From an uncultured Eubacteriales bacterium (GTDB taxonomy: Bacteria; Bacillota; Clostridia; Lachnospirales; Bianqueaceae): a stretch of 19,507 nucleotides of DNA. The stretch is from positions 1-19,507 of the forward strand of contig CACZPA010000044.1 in assembly GCA_902782895.1 (NCBI GenBank). The letters are read 5' to 3'. The position numbers and the translations under genes are program-made. Below are positions 6,351 through 13,942 of this stretch, piece by piece. Position 1 is the stretch's first letter, and the number at the start of each line of letters is the position of its first letter. The notes under the pieces are model-generated. The model was not told where the DNA came from and searched no databases. It saw only the letters and a program-made list of their open reading frames with translations.

Positions 6351-8279
6351 TTATTCTGCTTTGTCAGAAGCACCGGAAGCCGGAACTCCGTCGGCTTGTG
6401 CATCCGCACTCTTGACGTCCTGCTCACCAGCGGCTGCGGCAGACTCAGCAGCCGGAGCGGCGGAATCCTGAGCGGCATTTCCTGCCGGATTCGGAGCTGC
6501 ATCCTGCGCCGCTTGATCCTGCGCGGCCTTAAGCTTGGCGAGCTCTTCCTCCTCCAGAACACGGAACGCGACCTTGCCGACCAGCGTCTTCGGCAGATCT
6601 TCGCGGAATTCGATGTCATACGGCAGCGCGTATTTCGCGATATGCTTGCGGCAATAACGCATCAGCTCTTCTTTGCAGGCCTTTGTCGGCGCGTAACCGG
6701 GCTTCAGAACGATAAAGGCCTTGATCTTCTGGATCTTGACCGGATCCGGTACGCCGATGACACAGCTGATCTGAACATATTCGTGCGCGTCCAGAATGTT
6801 TTCCATCTGGGACGGATATACATTATAGCCGTTTGTGATGATCATGCGCTTAATACGCTGACGGAAGTAGACGAAGCCTTCCTCATCCATGACACCGAGA
6901 TCGCCGGTATGGATCCAGCGGTATCCGTCGACTTCATGGATCGTATCAGCCGTTTCTTCGGGCTGGTTGATGTACTCGAGCATTACGGAAGGACCGGTCA
7001 GAGTGATCTCGCCTTCGGTGCCGTACGGGACTTCCTTATCCGTACCCGGCTCAACGATGCGGAAATACGTGTCCGGGAAAGGAATTCCGATACTGCCTTC
7101 CTTCTGCTTGTGGATCGGCGTCAGACAGCATGCGGTAACACATTCGGTCGTGCCGTAGCCTTCGCGTACGGTGATCTTTGCGCCATGATCGCTCAGGAAC
7201 TTGTCCAGACGCTTCTTCAAGCTGATGGAGAGCGAATCGCCGCCGGAGAAAACACCCTTCAGGAAGTCCAGCTTCAGATCCTTGGGATCCCAGTTGCGCA
7301 GCAAGGCTTCAAACAGGGACGGAACACCGGCGATAAGATTCGGCTTGTATTTTTCCAGCATCTCGCCGTAGGTTTTCGCGTTGAAACGCGGGATCAGGAT
7401 GCACTGTCCGCCGTTTGCGAACATCGAATGGATCGATACTCCCAGGCCGAATCCGTGGAACATCGGCATGACGGCGAGCATTTTGTCGCCGGCGCGGAAG
7501 AACGGGTTGGTCGCGACGATCTGCGCGGCCAGCGCGTTAAAGTTCAGGTTGGAGAGCAGAATGCCCTTGAAAGTGCCCGTCGTGCCGCCGGAGTACAGAA
7601 TAACGGCAGGATCCTCGGCCTTGCGGCGTACGCGGAAAATCTCGGTATGTTTGCCGCGGGACAGGAATGTCTTCCAGAAGAGGACGTGCGGTGCGTCATG
7701 CGGGACAGGAGCGATCTTGCGGCCGGCGGTCAGCTTATAGCCGATCTTCATCAGAGGTCCGAGGACGTCCGCGACGGAAGTGATCAGCAGAAGCTGCAGA
7801 TCAACCGCCTTCATGACGTTCTTGAATTTCGGATAGAACTGATCCAGAGTGATCGCGGCGATGGAGCCGGAGTCGCGCAGGTAGAAAGCGATCTCGCTCT
7901 CCGCCGACAGGGGATGGATCATCGTGGCGATCGCGCCGACCAGATTGATCGCGTAGAAAATGCAGACAGTCTGCGGAGTGTTGGGCATGCAGACGGTGAC
8001 ACGGTCACCCTCGCGGATACCAACGGCCTTAAGCGCCTTGGCGGTCGTTTCGATCTGGTCCCAGAGCTCCTTATAGGTCGCGGTCGTTCCGAGGAATTCG
8101 TACGCGGTCAGGTCCGGGTAACGCTCGGCAATGGCTTCTACAGCCGCACTCATGGTCTTGGACGTATACTCCAGATTGGCCGGGACCTCCGGATCCTTGC
8201 TCGACAGCCACGGGGCCGCGGGCGTCGGGACGTCGTTCAGACGGATGACTTTCGTATCATCGTAAGCTGCGTGTATCAT
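6351..8279 (-). CDS. AMP-dependent acyl-CoA synthetase/ligase (fatty-acid-CoA ligase-like)
   Basis: This is an adenylate-forming enzyme of the ANL superfamily, expected to activate a carboxylic acid as acyl-AMP and pass it to CoA. Numbered from the ATG at 8279 (642 residues), the motifs are the P-loop YSGGTTGTFKG at 229-239, GYGTTE at 374-379, TGDLG with D460, the hinge stretch RIKRMIITNGYNVYP, and the C-terminal catalytic lysine K569 in LVGKVAFR. It lacks a carrier domain. Residues 580-642 form an Ala/Gln/Asp/Ser-rich tail not found in typical members. A TTG at 8285 lies only 3 bases from GGAGG, so the ATG with a 9-base spacing is preferred. The gene overlaps the end of the upstream acyltransferase-like gene by 23 bases. 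The chain length or identity of the acid cannot be told. Confidence 0.9.
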   Translation of the reverse strand: MIHAAYDDTKVIRLNDVPTPAAPWLSSKDPEVPANLEYTSKTMSAAVEAIAERYPDLTAYEFLGTTATYKELWDQIETTAKALKAVGIREGDRVTVCMPNTPQTVCIFYAINLVGAIATMIHPLSAESEIAFYLRDSGSIAAITLDQFYPKFKNVMKAVDLQLLLITSVADVLGPLMKIGYKLTAGRKIAPVPHDAPHVLFWKTFLSRGKHTEIFRVRRKAEDPAVILYSGGTTGTFKGILLSNLNFNALAAQIVATNPFFRAGDKMLAVMPMFHGFGLGVSIHSMFANGGQCILIPRFNAKTYGEMLEKYKPNLIAGVPSLFEALLRNWDPKDLKLDFLKGVFSGGDSLSISLKKRLDKFLSDHGAKITVREGYGTTECVTACCLTPIHKQKEGSIGIPFPDTYFRIVEPGTDKEVPYGTEGEITLTGPSVMLEYINQPEETADTIHEVDGYRWIHTGDLGVMDEEGFVYFRQRIKRMIITNGYNVYPSQMENILDAHEYVQISCVIGVPDPVKIQKIKAFIVLKPGYAPTKACKEELMRYCRKHIAKYALPYDIEFREDLPKTLVGKVAFRVLEEEELAKLKAAQDQAAQDAAPNPAGNAAQDSAAPAAESAAAAGEQDVKSADAQADGVPASGASDKAE

Positions 8280-9171
8280 ATTCAACTTCCTCCTTCATGG
8301 GTTTTTCAAGATCTTCCGGATTCTCAAGCAGATGCTTCAGAAGCATTACGGAGCGGGAGAAATAATATCCGTCCGCGATCCGCTCGTCAACGGTAAGGCC
8401 GAGATCGACAAATTCATGATTGTCGGTGATCTGGCCATCCTCGCCATAGACAGGGGACATATGTTTCTCTCCGACGATGCAGAAGAGAGAAGTCGTACCC
8501 CAGTTGGTGAGATGGTGATAACCGCTGTTCAGCTTGATCGATCCAAGATTGGACAGAACTACGGAACTCTGGAACGGGTCCGAATTCGTGAAAGCATCGG
8601 GCAGCCAGCCGTGGCGGTCCATCATCCGGACGACGCGCAGCGCGGATTTGCTTAAGAAGCGCGGAATCTTATTGAAAAGATCCATATTGTCCTCGGTACT
8701 GTTCGCGTTGCCCGAAGGCGCGCCCCCTTCTTTGGAGTAGCCGCGCTCCGCGTACACGACCTTGCGGATCGCCTCGTGCACGGATGCGAGCGTATCCTCC
8801 GGCGCGATATGCAGGAAAGCGAGACCCTCGCCGCCGTTGTCGGAGAACTGCTTCTTGACGACAAAAGCGGTCGTGACTTCATTTCGCTGATAATAATTGC
8901 CGTTCTGATAGAAACGGTTCAGCTTGGGACGCTGATGGACCGTATGCGCGATCGCGGTAACGATCAGATGGAACAGTGTATACTTGAATTCAGGGTTCCC
9001 GGCATTGAGCTTCTCCAGATACCGGTTCGCGTTTGTCAGATCGATCGTCTGCGAAATATATGCTTCATTGTCGGCACGGTTCGGCATGATCTCGCCCATG
9101 ATAAAGTGCATGGAATCGGTCTTGCGGATCAGCTTAGCGTCCTTGCGGTCCCCCCATTTTTTCCTTGCCAT
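8257..9171 (-). CDS. Stand-alone 2-oxoacid dehydrogenase E2 / CAT-fold acyltransferase-like protein
   Basis: This 304-residue protein resembles the catalytic (inner-core) domain of dihydrolipoyl acyltransferases. Its N-terminal half includes YTLFHLIVTAIAHTVHQRPK, like the E2 helix ending in 'RPxLN'. Its C-terminal half has a VVLSNLGSIKLNSGYHHLT segment and LTVDERIADGYYFSRSV followed by LLKHLLENPE, where true E2 proteins read DHRxxDG. The Asp and Gly of that motif remain (D267, G268), but the general-base His is Glu (E263). No lipoyl or subunit-binding domain precedes it, and no dehydrogenase genes are near. It is therefore not a working pyruvate dehydrogenase subunit in the usual sense. Coupling to an acyl-CoA ligase suggests a role in acyl transfer or binding; this is inference. 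The start at 9171 has GAAGGAAGG just upstream. Confidence 0.82.
   Translation of the reverse strand: MARKKWGDRKDAKLIRKTDSMHFIMGEIMPNRADNEAYISQTIDLTNANRYLEKLNAGNPEFKYTLFHLIVTAIAHTVHQRPKLNRFYQNGNYYQRNEVTTAFVVKKQFSDNGGEGLAFLHIAPEDTLASVHEAIRKVVYAERGYSKEGGAPSGNANSTEDNMDLFNKIPRFLSKSALRVVRMMDRHGWLPDAFTNSDPFQSSVVLSNLGSIKLNSGYHHLTNWGTTSLFCIVGEKHMSPVYGEDGQITDNHEFVDLGLTVDERIADGYYFSRSVMLLKHLLENPEDLEKPMKEEVEYDTRSLR
8289..8295 (-). promoter_or_regulatory. Ribosome binding site that favours the ATG at 8279 for the ligase
   Basis: On the - strand AAGGAGG lies inside the last codons of the acyltransferase-like gene. The distance from GGAGG to the ATG ending at 8279 is 9 bases, against 3 bases to the TTG at 8285. 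The ATG is therefore the likelier start, and initiation depends on ribosomes finishing or passing the upstream gene. Confidence 0.75.
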
Positions 9172-9232
9172 ACGACGCCTTCCTTCTTTCAGAGTATTGT
9201 TGAAAACAACCTGAAATTACATGACTGATCAT

Positions 9233-9260
9233 ATCATAAATGACAGGAAAAGTCTATCAA
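9233..9260 (-). promoter_or_regulatory. Probable sigma-A promoter of the acyltransferase-like/ligase operon
   Basis: On the - strand there is TTGATA (9255-9260), a 16-base spacer and TATGAT (9233-9238), about 60 bases before the start codon. A small palindrome TGAT-CAT-ATCA at 9226-9236 overlaps the -10 edge and could be an operator, though it is short enough to arise by chance. Confidence 0.5.
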
Positions 9261-9278
9261 AAATCAAAATGTTATGGA

Positions 9279-9315
9279 AATGAAAAGTGTCCCGGGGAAA
9301 TTACCCGCGGGACAC
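9279..9315 (-). terminator. Intrinsic terminator of the HTH-S24 regulator gene
   Basis: The arms are 9287-9297 (GTGTCCCGGGG) and 9304-9315 (CCCGCGGGACAC), with one bulged base and a 6-base loop. Reading on the - strand, the stem is followed by TTTTCATTT. It lies about 40 bases beyond the regulator stop at 9357 and upstream of the next promoter, so the regulator and the acyltransferase/ligase pair are separate transcription units. Confidence 0.8.
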
Positions 9316-9356
9316 GTCATATACGATAGATTATTCAGATAAAAAACGGCTGTTGT

Positions 9357-10304
9357 TTACTGCAGTACGTAGTCCGTATCGCAGGAAGGCAGACGGTGCA
9401 GGACGGCAATGACCTCGCCCAGGAGCATGATATTCTCGGCGGGCAGGATCCTCGCGGGCGTCTCATCCGGCGTATTGTATTTCTGCACGTAGTAGATCTT
9501 CCATTCCTTCTCGCCCGGAATCACAAAGCGGACAAAGAGCTCATTCTTGTAGGAGAAGAAGAGTACGGTGCTCTTGCCGGGTTCAACATCGGACTTGATG
9601 TAAAGCAGGTCGCCCTCGCGAATGCCCATTCCGGACATCCGGTTGTCAGGCATGCGGAAAGCATAATCGGCGTCGAGCGGTCCGGGATTCAGATGGGACT
9701 CGCAGTTGATCTCGGCGCGGACCACAGGATTCTCCAGAAAACGCTTGAGCAGCGGAATCTGCTTGTGATTGATGTCCGCGTAGCGGGAAGAGTAGGTGCC
9801 TCTCTCGTCGACAAGTCCAAGGATCCAGTTCGGATTTACGTTAAAATAATAAGCGATACGATTGAGATTCTGATCCCCGGGCATCTTGCGGCTGTTCATG
9901 TAGTAATACAGCGTCGCGCGCGGGATCTGCGTCTCCGATGAGATTGTACGGATATCCAGATTGCTGGAGGCGATAAGATCGTGAATGCGGTTGCCGATCT
10001 TATCTTCGCGGCTTCCTTCCTCTCCTGTCAGATCTTCTTCCGGTGTGCGCTGCGGATCATTGGTTATACCGAGCAGATATTTCTCCGAAACATTAAAATA
10101 ACGCGCGATGTTCTTAAGAGAATGCCCTGTCAGATGCTGCTTACCGAGGAAAAGCCGGCTGACGCTGGTCGGAGTAAGTCCGACGGCGCGGCCGATCTCC
10201 GAAAGAGATACGCCTTTTTCTCTGCGCAGAGCATCCAGACGATCCGTCGTGATACCGGAATAGTTTTTGACCTGAGGCTGTGAATCTGCCTTTTGTCTAC
10301 TCAT
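9357..10304 (-). CDS. Transcriptional regulator: two tandem XRE-type HTH domains plus catalytically dead S24/LexA-like domain
   Basis: This is a 315-residue DNA-binding protein. HTH 1 spans about residues 20-80 (SLSEIGRAVGLTPTSVSRLF), and HTH 2 spans about 103-163 (IRTISSETQIPRATLYYYM). Each ends in a similar phrase (YFNVSEKYLLG and YFNVNPNWILG), which suggests internal duplication. Residues ~185-310 are an S24-like fold with DYAFRMPDNRMSGMGIREGD. The self-cleavage Ser is expected in the GDSM motif; here the position is R222 (DNRM). The partner Lys, 37 residues on in LexA, is R259 (LFVRFV), so autocleavage is not expected. AAGGAGG (10311-10317) precedes the ATG. The gene is transcribed divergently from pheS and has its own terminator. 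Targets and signal are unknown; autoregulation is likely but not shown. Confidence 0.88.
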   Translation of the reverse strand: MSRQKADSQPQVKNYSGITTDRLDALRREKGVSLSEIGRAVGLTPTSVSRLFLGKQHLTGHSLKNIARYFNVSEKYLLGITNDPQRTPEEDLTGEEGSREDKIGNRIHDLIASSNLDIRTISSETQIPRATLYYYMNSRKMPGDQNLNRIAYYFNVNPNWILGLVDERGTYSSRYADINHKQIPLLKRFLENPVVRAEINCESHLNPGPLDADYAFRMPDNRMSGMGIREGDLLYIKSDVEPGKSTVLFFSYKNELFVRFVIPGEKEWKIYYVQKYNTPDETPARILPAENIMLLGEVIAVLHRLPSCDTDYVLQ

Positions 10305-10334
10305 CGTGACCCTCCTTTGTGTTAATTTGTTCTA

Positions 10335-10363
10335 ATTATACTACACTTTGCCGAAAAAATCAA
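10335..10363 (-). promoter_or_regulatory. Sigma-A promoter of the HTH-S24 regulator gene
   Basis: On the - strand: TTGATT (10358-10363), a 17-base spacer and a perfect TATAAT (10335-10340), about 30 bases before the start codon. An inverted repeat TAATT-N6-AATTA at 10323-10338 overlaps the -10 box and is a candidate autoregulatory operator, though AT-rich. Confidence 0.75.
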
Positions 10364-10378
10364 CTTGATCTTTCATAA

Positions 10379-10400
10379 ACTGCATAAAAATTAAAGCAGT
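10379..10400. promoter_or_regulatory. Candidate operator: inverted repeat abutting the pheS -35 box
   Basis: ACTGC (10379-10383) and GCAGT (10396-10400) form an inverted repeat with a 12-base AT-rich spacer. The right arm runs into the first base of the pheS -35 box. It lies between the two divergent promoters, where a regulator could affect both. Evidence is symmetry and position only. Confidence 0.3.
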
Positions 10401-10427
10401 TGACAAACAGTGCATTCATGCTATAAT
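10400..10427 (+). promoter_or_regulatory. Consensus sigma-A promoter of the pheS operon
   Basis: Perfect TTGACA (10400-10405), a 16-base spacer and perfect TATAAT (10422-10427). Transcription should begin near 10434, leaving a leader of only about 30 bases before pheS. That is too short for a T-box riboswitch. Confidence 0.9.
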
Positions 10428-10465
10428 AAAGTGTCGTAATATCGCAAGAAAAGGAGAGAAACGGC

Positions 10466-11488
10466 ATGCAGACCGATATAGAAGCATTACGCGCGCAGAT
10501 GAGAGAAGACCTGAAAAAAGTCGACAGCGCTGACACATTGAAAAATTTCTGGCAGGAGTATCTTGGCAAGAACGGCAGGATCCCTGCCCTGATGAAGGAC
10601 CTCCGGAACGTTGCTCCCGAGGACCGTCCGAGCATGGGCAAGATCATCAACGAGCTGAAGAACCGTGTCCAGGAATCCTATAAAGAAGCGGAAGCCCGTG
10701 TGAAGGAGCTTGAGCTCACTTCTCAGAACGAGGCGGAGACCGTCGATATCACGATGCCCGCCAAGATCCGTCAGAACGGCTCGCTGCATCCGATTACGCT
10801 TGTACGCAATCAGATCATCGACGTTTTTGCCGGCATGGGATTTGAGATCTACGAGGGCCCCGAGATCGAGGATGACACACACTGCTTCACGCGGCTTAAT
10901 GTCCCCAAGGACCATCCCGCGCGGGATATGCAGGATACGTTCTACCTGACGGATGAGCTGCTGCTTCGTACCCAGACGTCGGCGGGACAGATCCGTGTCA
11001 TGGACGCGGAGAAGCCTCCAATCAAGGTCCTGGTGCCCGGACGTGTATTCCGTTCCGACTCGGACGCGACACACAGCCCGATGTTCCATCAGATGGAAGG
11101 GCTTGTTGTCGACAAGGATATTACGCTTTGCGACCTGCAGGGCATGCTGGACGAGCTGTGCCGCAATCTTTTCGGCAGCGAAGTCCGCACCCGTCTGCGT
11201 CCCTCTTATTTCCCGTTTACCGAGCCCAGCGTCGAGGTCGACGTCAGCTGCTTTGAGTGCGGCGGCAAGGGATGCGGCCTGTGCAAGCATACAGGCTGGA
11301 TCGAGATCCTCGGCGGAGGCGTCGTGAACCGCAAGGTTCTGGAGAACTGCGGCATCGATCCGGACGTCTATTCCGGAATCGCGTTCGGTATCGGTATCGA
11401 GCGTATCGCGATGCTCAAGTACGGCATCAACAACATCGGACTGTTTTTCCAGAACAATATCCGTTTCCTGGAACAGTTCCGGGCGTAA
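10466..11488 (+). CDS. pheS: Phenylalanine-tRNA ligase alpha subunit
   Basis: This is the catalytic subunit of the class II alpha2-beta2 enzyme that charges tRNA-Phe. The N-terminal ~90 residues form the tRNA-binding coiled coil. The catalytic core shows EGPEIEDDTHCFTRLNVPKD, LLRTQTSAGQIR, motif 2 in VFRSDSDATHSPMFHQMEG and motif 3 in AFGIGIERIAMLKYGI. A C-x2-C-x4-C-x2-C cluster (C262, C265, C270, C273) sits before TGWIEILG, as in Bacillus-type PheS, and may bind a metal. The length of 340 residues is normal. AAGGAGAG lies upstream of the ATG at 10466. It is the first gene after a consensus promoter, and pheT follows after 12 bases. Confidence 0.97.
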   Translation: MQTDIEALRAQMREDLKKVDSADTLKNFWQEYLGKNGRIPALMKDLRNVAPEDRPSMGKIINELKNRVQESYKEAEARVKELELTSQNEAETVDITMPAKIRQNGSLHPITLVRNQIIDVFAGMGFEIYEGPEIEDDTHCFTRLNVPKDHPARDMQDTFYLTDELLLRTQTSAGQIRVMDAEKPPIKVLVPGRVFRSDSDATHSPMFHQMEGLVVDKDITLCDLQGMLDELCRNLFGSEVRTRLRPSYFPFTEPSVEVDVSCFECGGKGCGLCKHTGWIEILGGGVVNRKVLENCGIDPDVYSGIAFGIGIERIAMLKYGINNIGLFFQNNIRFLEQFRA

Positions 11489-11500
11489 GGAGGGGACAAT

Positions 11501-13927
11501 ATGAAACTGCCTTTCAGCTGGCTTAAAGAATACGTAGATGTGGATATCACGCCGGAAGAACTGGAAACCAGACTGTTTTCCTGCGGATTTGAAGTAGAAG
11601 AGCTGATTCACCTGTCCGAAGGCATCTCCCGTGTCGTGGTCGGAGAGATCACACATATGGAGAAGCAGGAAGGGACGGATCATCTGTATCTGTGCCGCGT
11701 AAACTGCGGCCCGGAGTACGGCGAGGATCTCGCGATCACGACCGGCGCTCCCAATATTTTCGAAGGGGCGATCGTACCGGTAGCGCTGGACGGCGCGACG
11801 CTGCCCGGCGGTATCGTCATCAAGGCCCGCAAGATGCACGGAATTATGTCCAACGGCATGATGTGCAGCGGGACGGAGCTTGGCATCACCGATGATATGT
11901 ATCCGGGAGCCGAGGTTAACGGACTGCTGATCCTCAACGGAGATCCGAACGCGACGCTCGGCAGGGACATTGCCGAAGTAGTCGGACTGGACGATACGAT
12001 TTTCGACATCAGCATCACCGCGAACCGTCCGGACTGCCAGAGCATTCTCGGACTGGCGCGTGAGGTCGCCGCGCTGCTTGACAAGCCGCTGCATATGCCG
12101 GCGACGGATTATGAGATTACCGGTGAGCCGGATCCGGAAATTTCCGTACGGGTAGAGGCGCCGGACCTGTGCCCGCGCTATCTGGCGCATTACGTCCGCA
12201 ATCTGCGGATCCAGGAGTCCCCGCGCTGGATGAAGCGTCATCTGGCACTGATGGGACTGCGCAGCATCAATAATATTGTAGACATTACCAACCATACACT
12301 GCTGGAGATCGGCCAGCCTATGCACGCTTTTGACCTGGACCATGTCGAGGGCAAATCCATCTGCGTGCGCCGCGCCACCGAAGGAGAGAAGATCACGACC
12401 CTCGACGAAAAGGAATTCACGCTGCATCCCAATAACCTGGTTATCTGCGACGCGAAGAAACCTGTAGCGCTTGCGGGTATCATGGGCGGTCTCAACAGCG
12501 AGATCGAAGCGGATACAAAAGAACTGCTTTTCGAGTGCGCGACTTTCGCGCGTGACAGCGTCCGCAAGACCAGCCGCGCGCTGGGACAGATCAGCGATTC
12601 TTCTTCCCGTTATGAGAAGGGCGTGGATCAGTTCGGGACGGAGCTTGGCCTGCGCCGCGCTCTGCATCTGATCCAGGAGCTGGACTGCGGAGACATCACA
12701 CCGACAGCGTTTGACTGCTCCGCGGACGAGAAGCATGAGTGCATGACGCTTACGGCGCGTCCGGAGCAGATCAACAAGGTACTTGGCATCGAGGTCCCGG
12801 CAGAGACGATGATCGACATTCTGCGCAGACTGCAGTTTGGCGTAGAGGATCATGACGGCGAGTGGACCGTTACGGTTCCGCGTTTCCGCGAGGATATCGA
12901 GGGCGTACCGGATCTCGCCGAGGAAGTCATCCGTGAATACGGTTATGACCATATCGTTCCGACCTTCCTGGCGAAGGCGGCCGTTACAAACGGCGGAATG
13001 AACGGATATCAGAAGCGCCAGATGACGCTGAAGCATCTGCTCGCGGGTCAGGGATTCCATGAAGCGGTTACGCTTTCGTTCTATTCCGCAGCGGATCTGG
13101 ACAGGCTGCATATTCCCGCAGATGCGCCGGAGCGCAAGGCGATCCGTATTCTGAATCCGATCAGCGAGAATCTGTCGATCATGCGTACGACGCTTGCTCC
13201 GAGCATGCTGAATATCATCGTAGACAACCTGAAGAACGGCAACAGCGAAGGACGCCTGTTCGAGCTGGCGAATGTCTATATTCCGTACAGCCTGCCGCTT
13301 GACAGAATGCCGGACGAGAGACTGGCACTCTGCCTCGGCGTATTCGGACCGGAGGAGGATTTCTTCACCGTCAAGGGTGCGATCGAGGCCATCGGTCAGG
13401 TAACGGGACTGGAGTTCACCTATGAGAGAGCACAGGTCTCCTATCTGCATCCGGGCATGACGGCAGCCGTTATCGCGAACGGCAAGCGGGTCGGTGTATT
13501 CGGCAAGCTGGCCAATGACGTCACCGAGGAGCTGAGCCTCGCGAAGGACGACCGCACCGGACGCAACATCTATCTCGCGGAGCTGGATTACGCGGCGATC
13601 GACGCGATGATCGATGAGAATTATCATTACAGACCGCTGAACGACCACGTAGAGCAGAAGAGAGACCTGGCGCTGATCTGCGATGAGAGGGTCACGGTGG
13701 GCGAGATCGAGGCCTGCATTCTGCAGGCAAGTCCGCTGGCCGTAGAGGCGAAGCTTTTCGACGTATACCGCGGCAAGAATATCGGAGCCGGCCGCAAGAG
13801 CATGGCTTTCACCGTTACGCTTTCCGACAGAGAGAAGGACGTGACGGATAACGCGGCGCAGAAAGCCGTCCACAAGATCCTTTCCAATCTTAAATTCAAG
13901 TTGGGAGCGGAGCTTCGCCAGGAATAA
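11501..13927 (+). CDS. pheT: Phenylalanine-tRNA ligase beta subunit
   Basis: This is the non-catalytic and editing subunit of PheRS. Domains run in the usual order: an N-terminal start MKLPFSWLKEYVDV; an EMAP-type tRNA-binding domain at about residues 44-150 (RKMHGIMSNGMMCSGTELG); B3/4 editing domain near 210-390 (RSINNIVDITNHTLLEIGQP); B5 near 405-475 (PRFREDIEGVPDLAEEVIREYGYD); a catalytic-like core near 490-700; and the anticodon-binding FDX-ACB domain in the last ~95 residues (KRDLALI, GRKSMAFTVTL). The length of 808 residues is full. Its ribosome site AAGGAGGGG overlaps the pheS stop, so the two subunits are coupled. No truncation or frameshift is seen. Confidence 0.97.
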   Translation: MKLPFSWLKEYVDVDITPEELETRLFSCGFEVEELIHLSEGISRVVVGEITHMEKQEGTDHLYLCRVNCGPEYGEDLAITTGAPNIFEGAIVPVALDGATLPGGIVIKARKMHGIMSNGMMCSGTELGITDDMYPGAEVNGLLILNGDPNATLGRDIAEVVGLDDTIFDISITANRPDCQSILGLAREVAALLDKPLHMPATDYEITGEPDPEISVRVEAPDLCPRYLAHYVRNLRIQESPRWMKRHLALMGLRSINNIVDITNHTLLEIGQPMHAFDLDHVEGKSICVRRATEGEKITTLDEKEFTLHPNNLVICDAKKPVALAGIMGGLNSEIEADTKELLFECATFARDSVRKTSRALGQISDSSSRYEKGVDQFGTELGLRRALHLIQELDCGDITPTAFDCSADEKHECMTLTARPEQINKVLGIEVPAETMIDILRRLQFGVEDHDGEWTVTVPRFREDIEGVPDLAEEVIREYGYDHIVPTFLAKAAVTNGGMNGYQKRQMTLKHLLAGQGFHEAVTLSFYSAADLDRLHIPADAPERKAIRILNPISENLSIMRTTLAPSMLNIIVDNLKNGNSEGRLFELANVYIPYSLPLDRMPDERLALCLGVFGPEEDFFTVKGAIEAIGQVTGLEFTYERAQVSYLHPGMTAAVIANGKRVGVFGKLANDVTEELSLAKDDRTGRNIYLAELDYAAIDAMIDENYHYRPLNDHVEQKRDLALICDERVTVGEIEACILQASPLAVEAKLFDVYRGKNIGAGRKSMAFTVTLSDREKDVTDNAAQKAVHKILSNLKFKLGAELRQE

Positions 13928-13942
13928 CGGGAGATTATCCGG

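Noticed and set aside
8280..8285. TTG at 8285 as the start of the acyl-CoA ligase
   Set aside because: It is only 3 bases from the GGAGG ribosome site. The ATG at 8279 has a 9-base spacing and a better start codon.
6396..8396. + strand open frame of 666 codons opposite the acyl-CoA ligase
   Set aside because: It is in register with the ligase codons. The ligase has all ANL motifs, while this frame shows none and crosses the terminator-proximal end of a convergent operon.
8257..9171. Subunit of a pyruvate or branched-chain dehydrogenase complex
   Set aside because: There is no lipoyl domain, no E1/E3 genes nearby, and the active-site His is replaced by Glu.
10319..10346. SOS (LexA) box upstream of the S24-like regulator
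   Set aside because: No CGAAC-N4-GTTCG type site is present. The symmetry seen is AT-rich and different, and the S24 domain lacks its catalytic residues.
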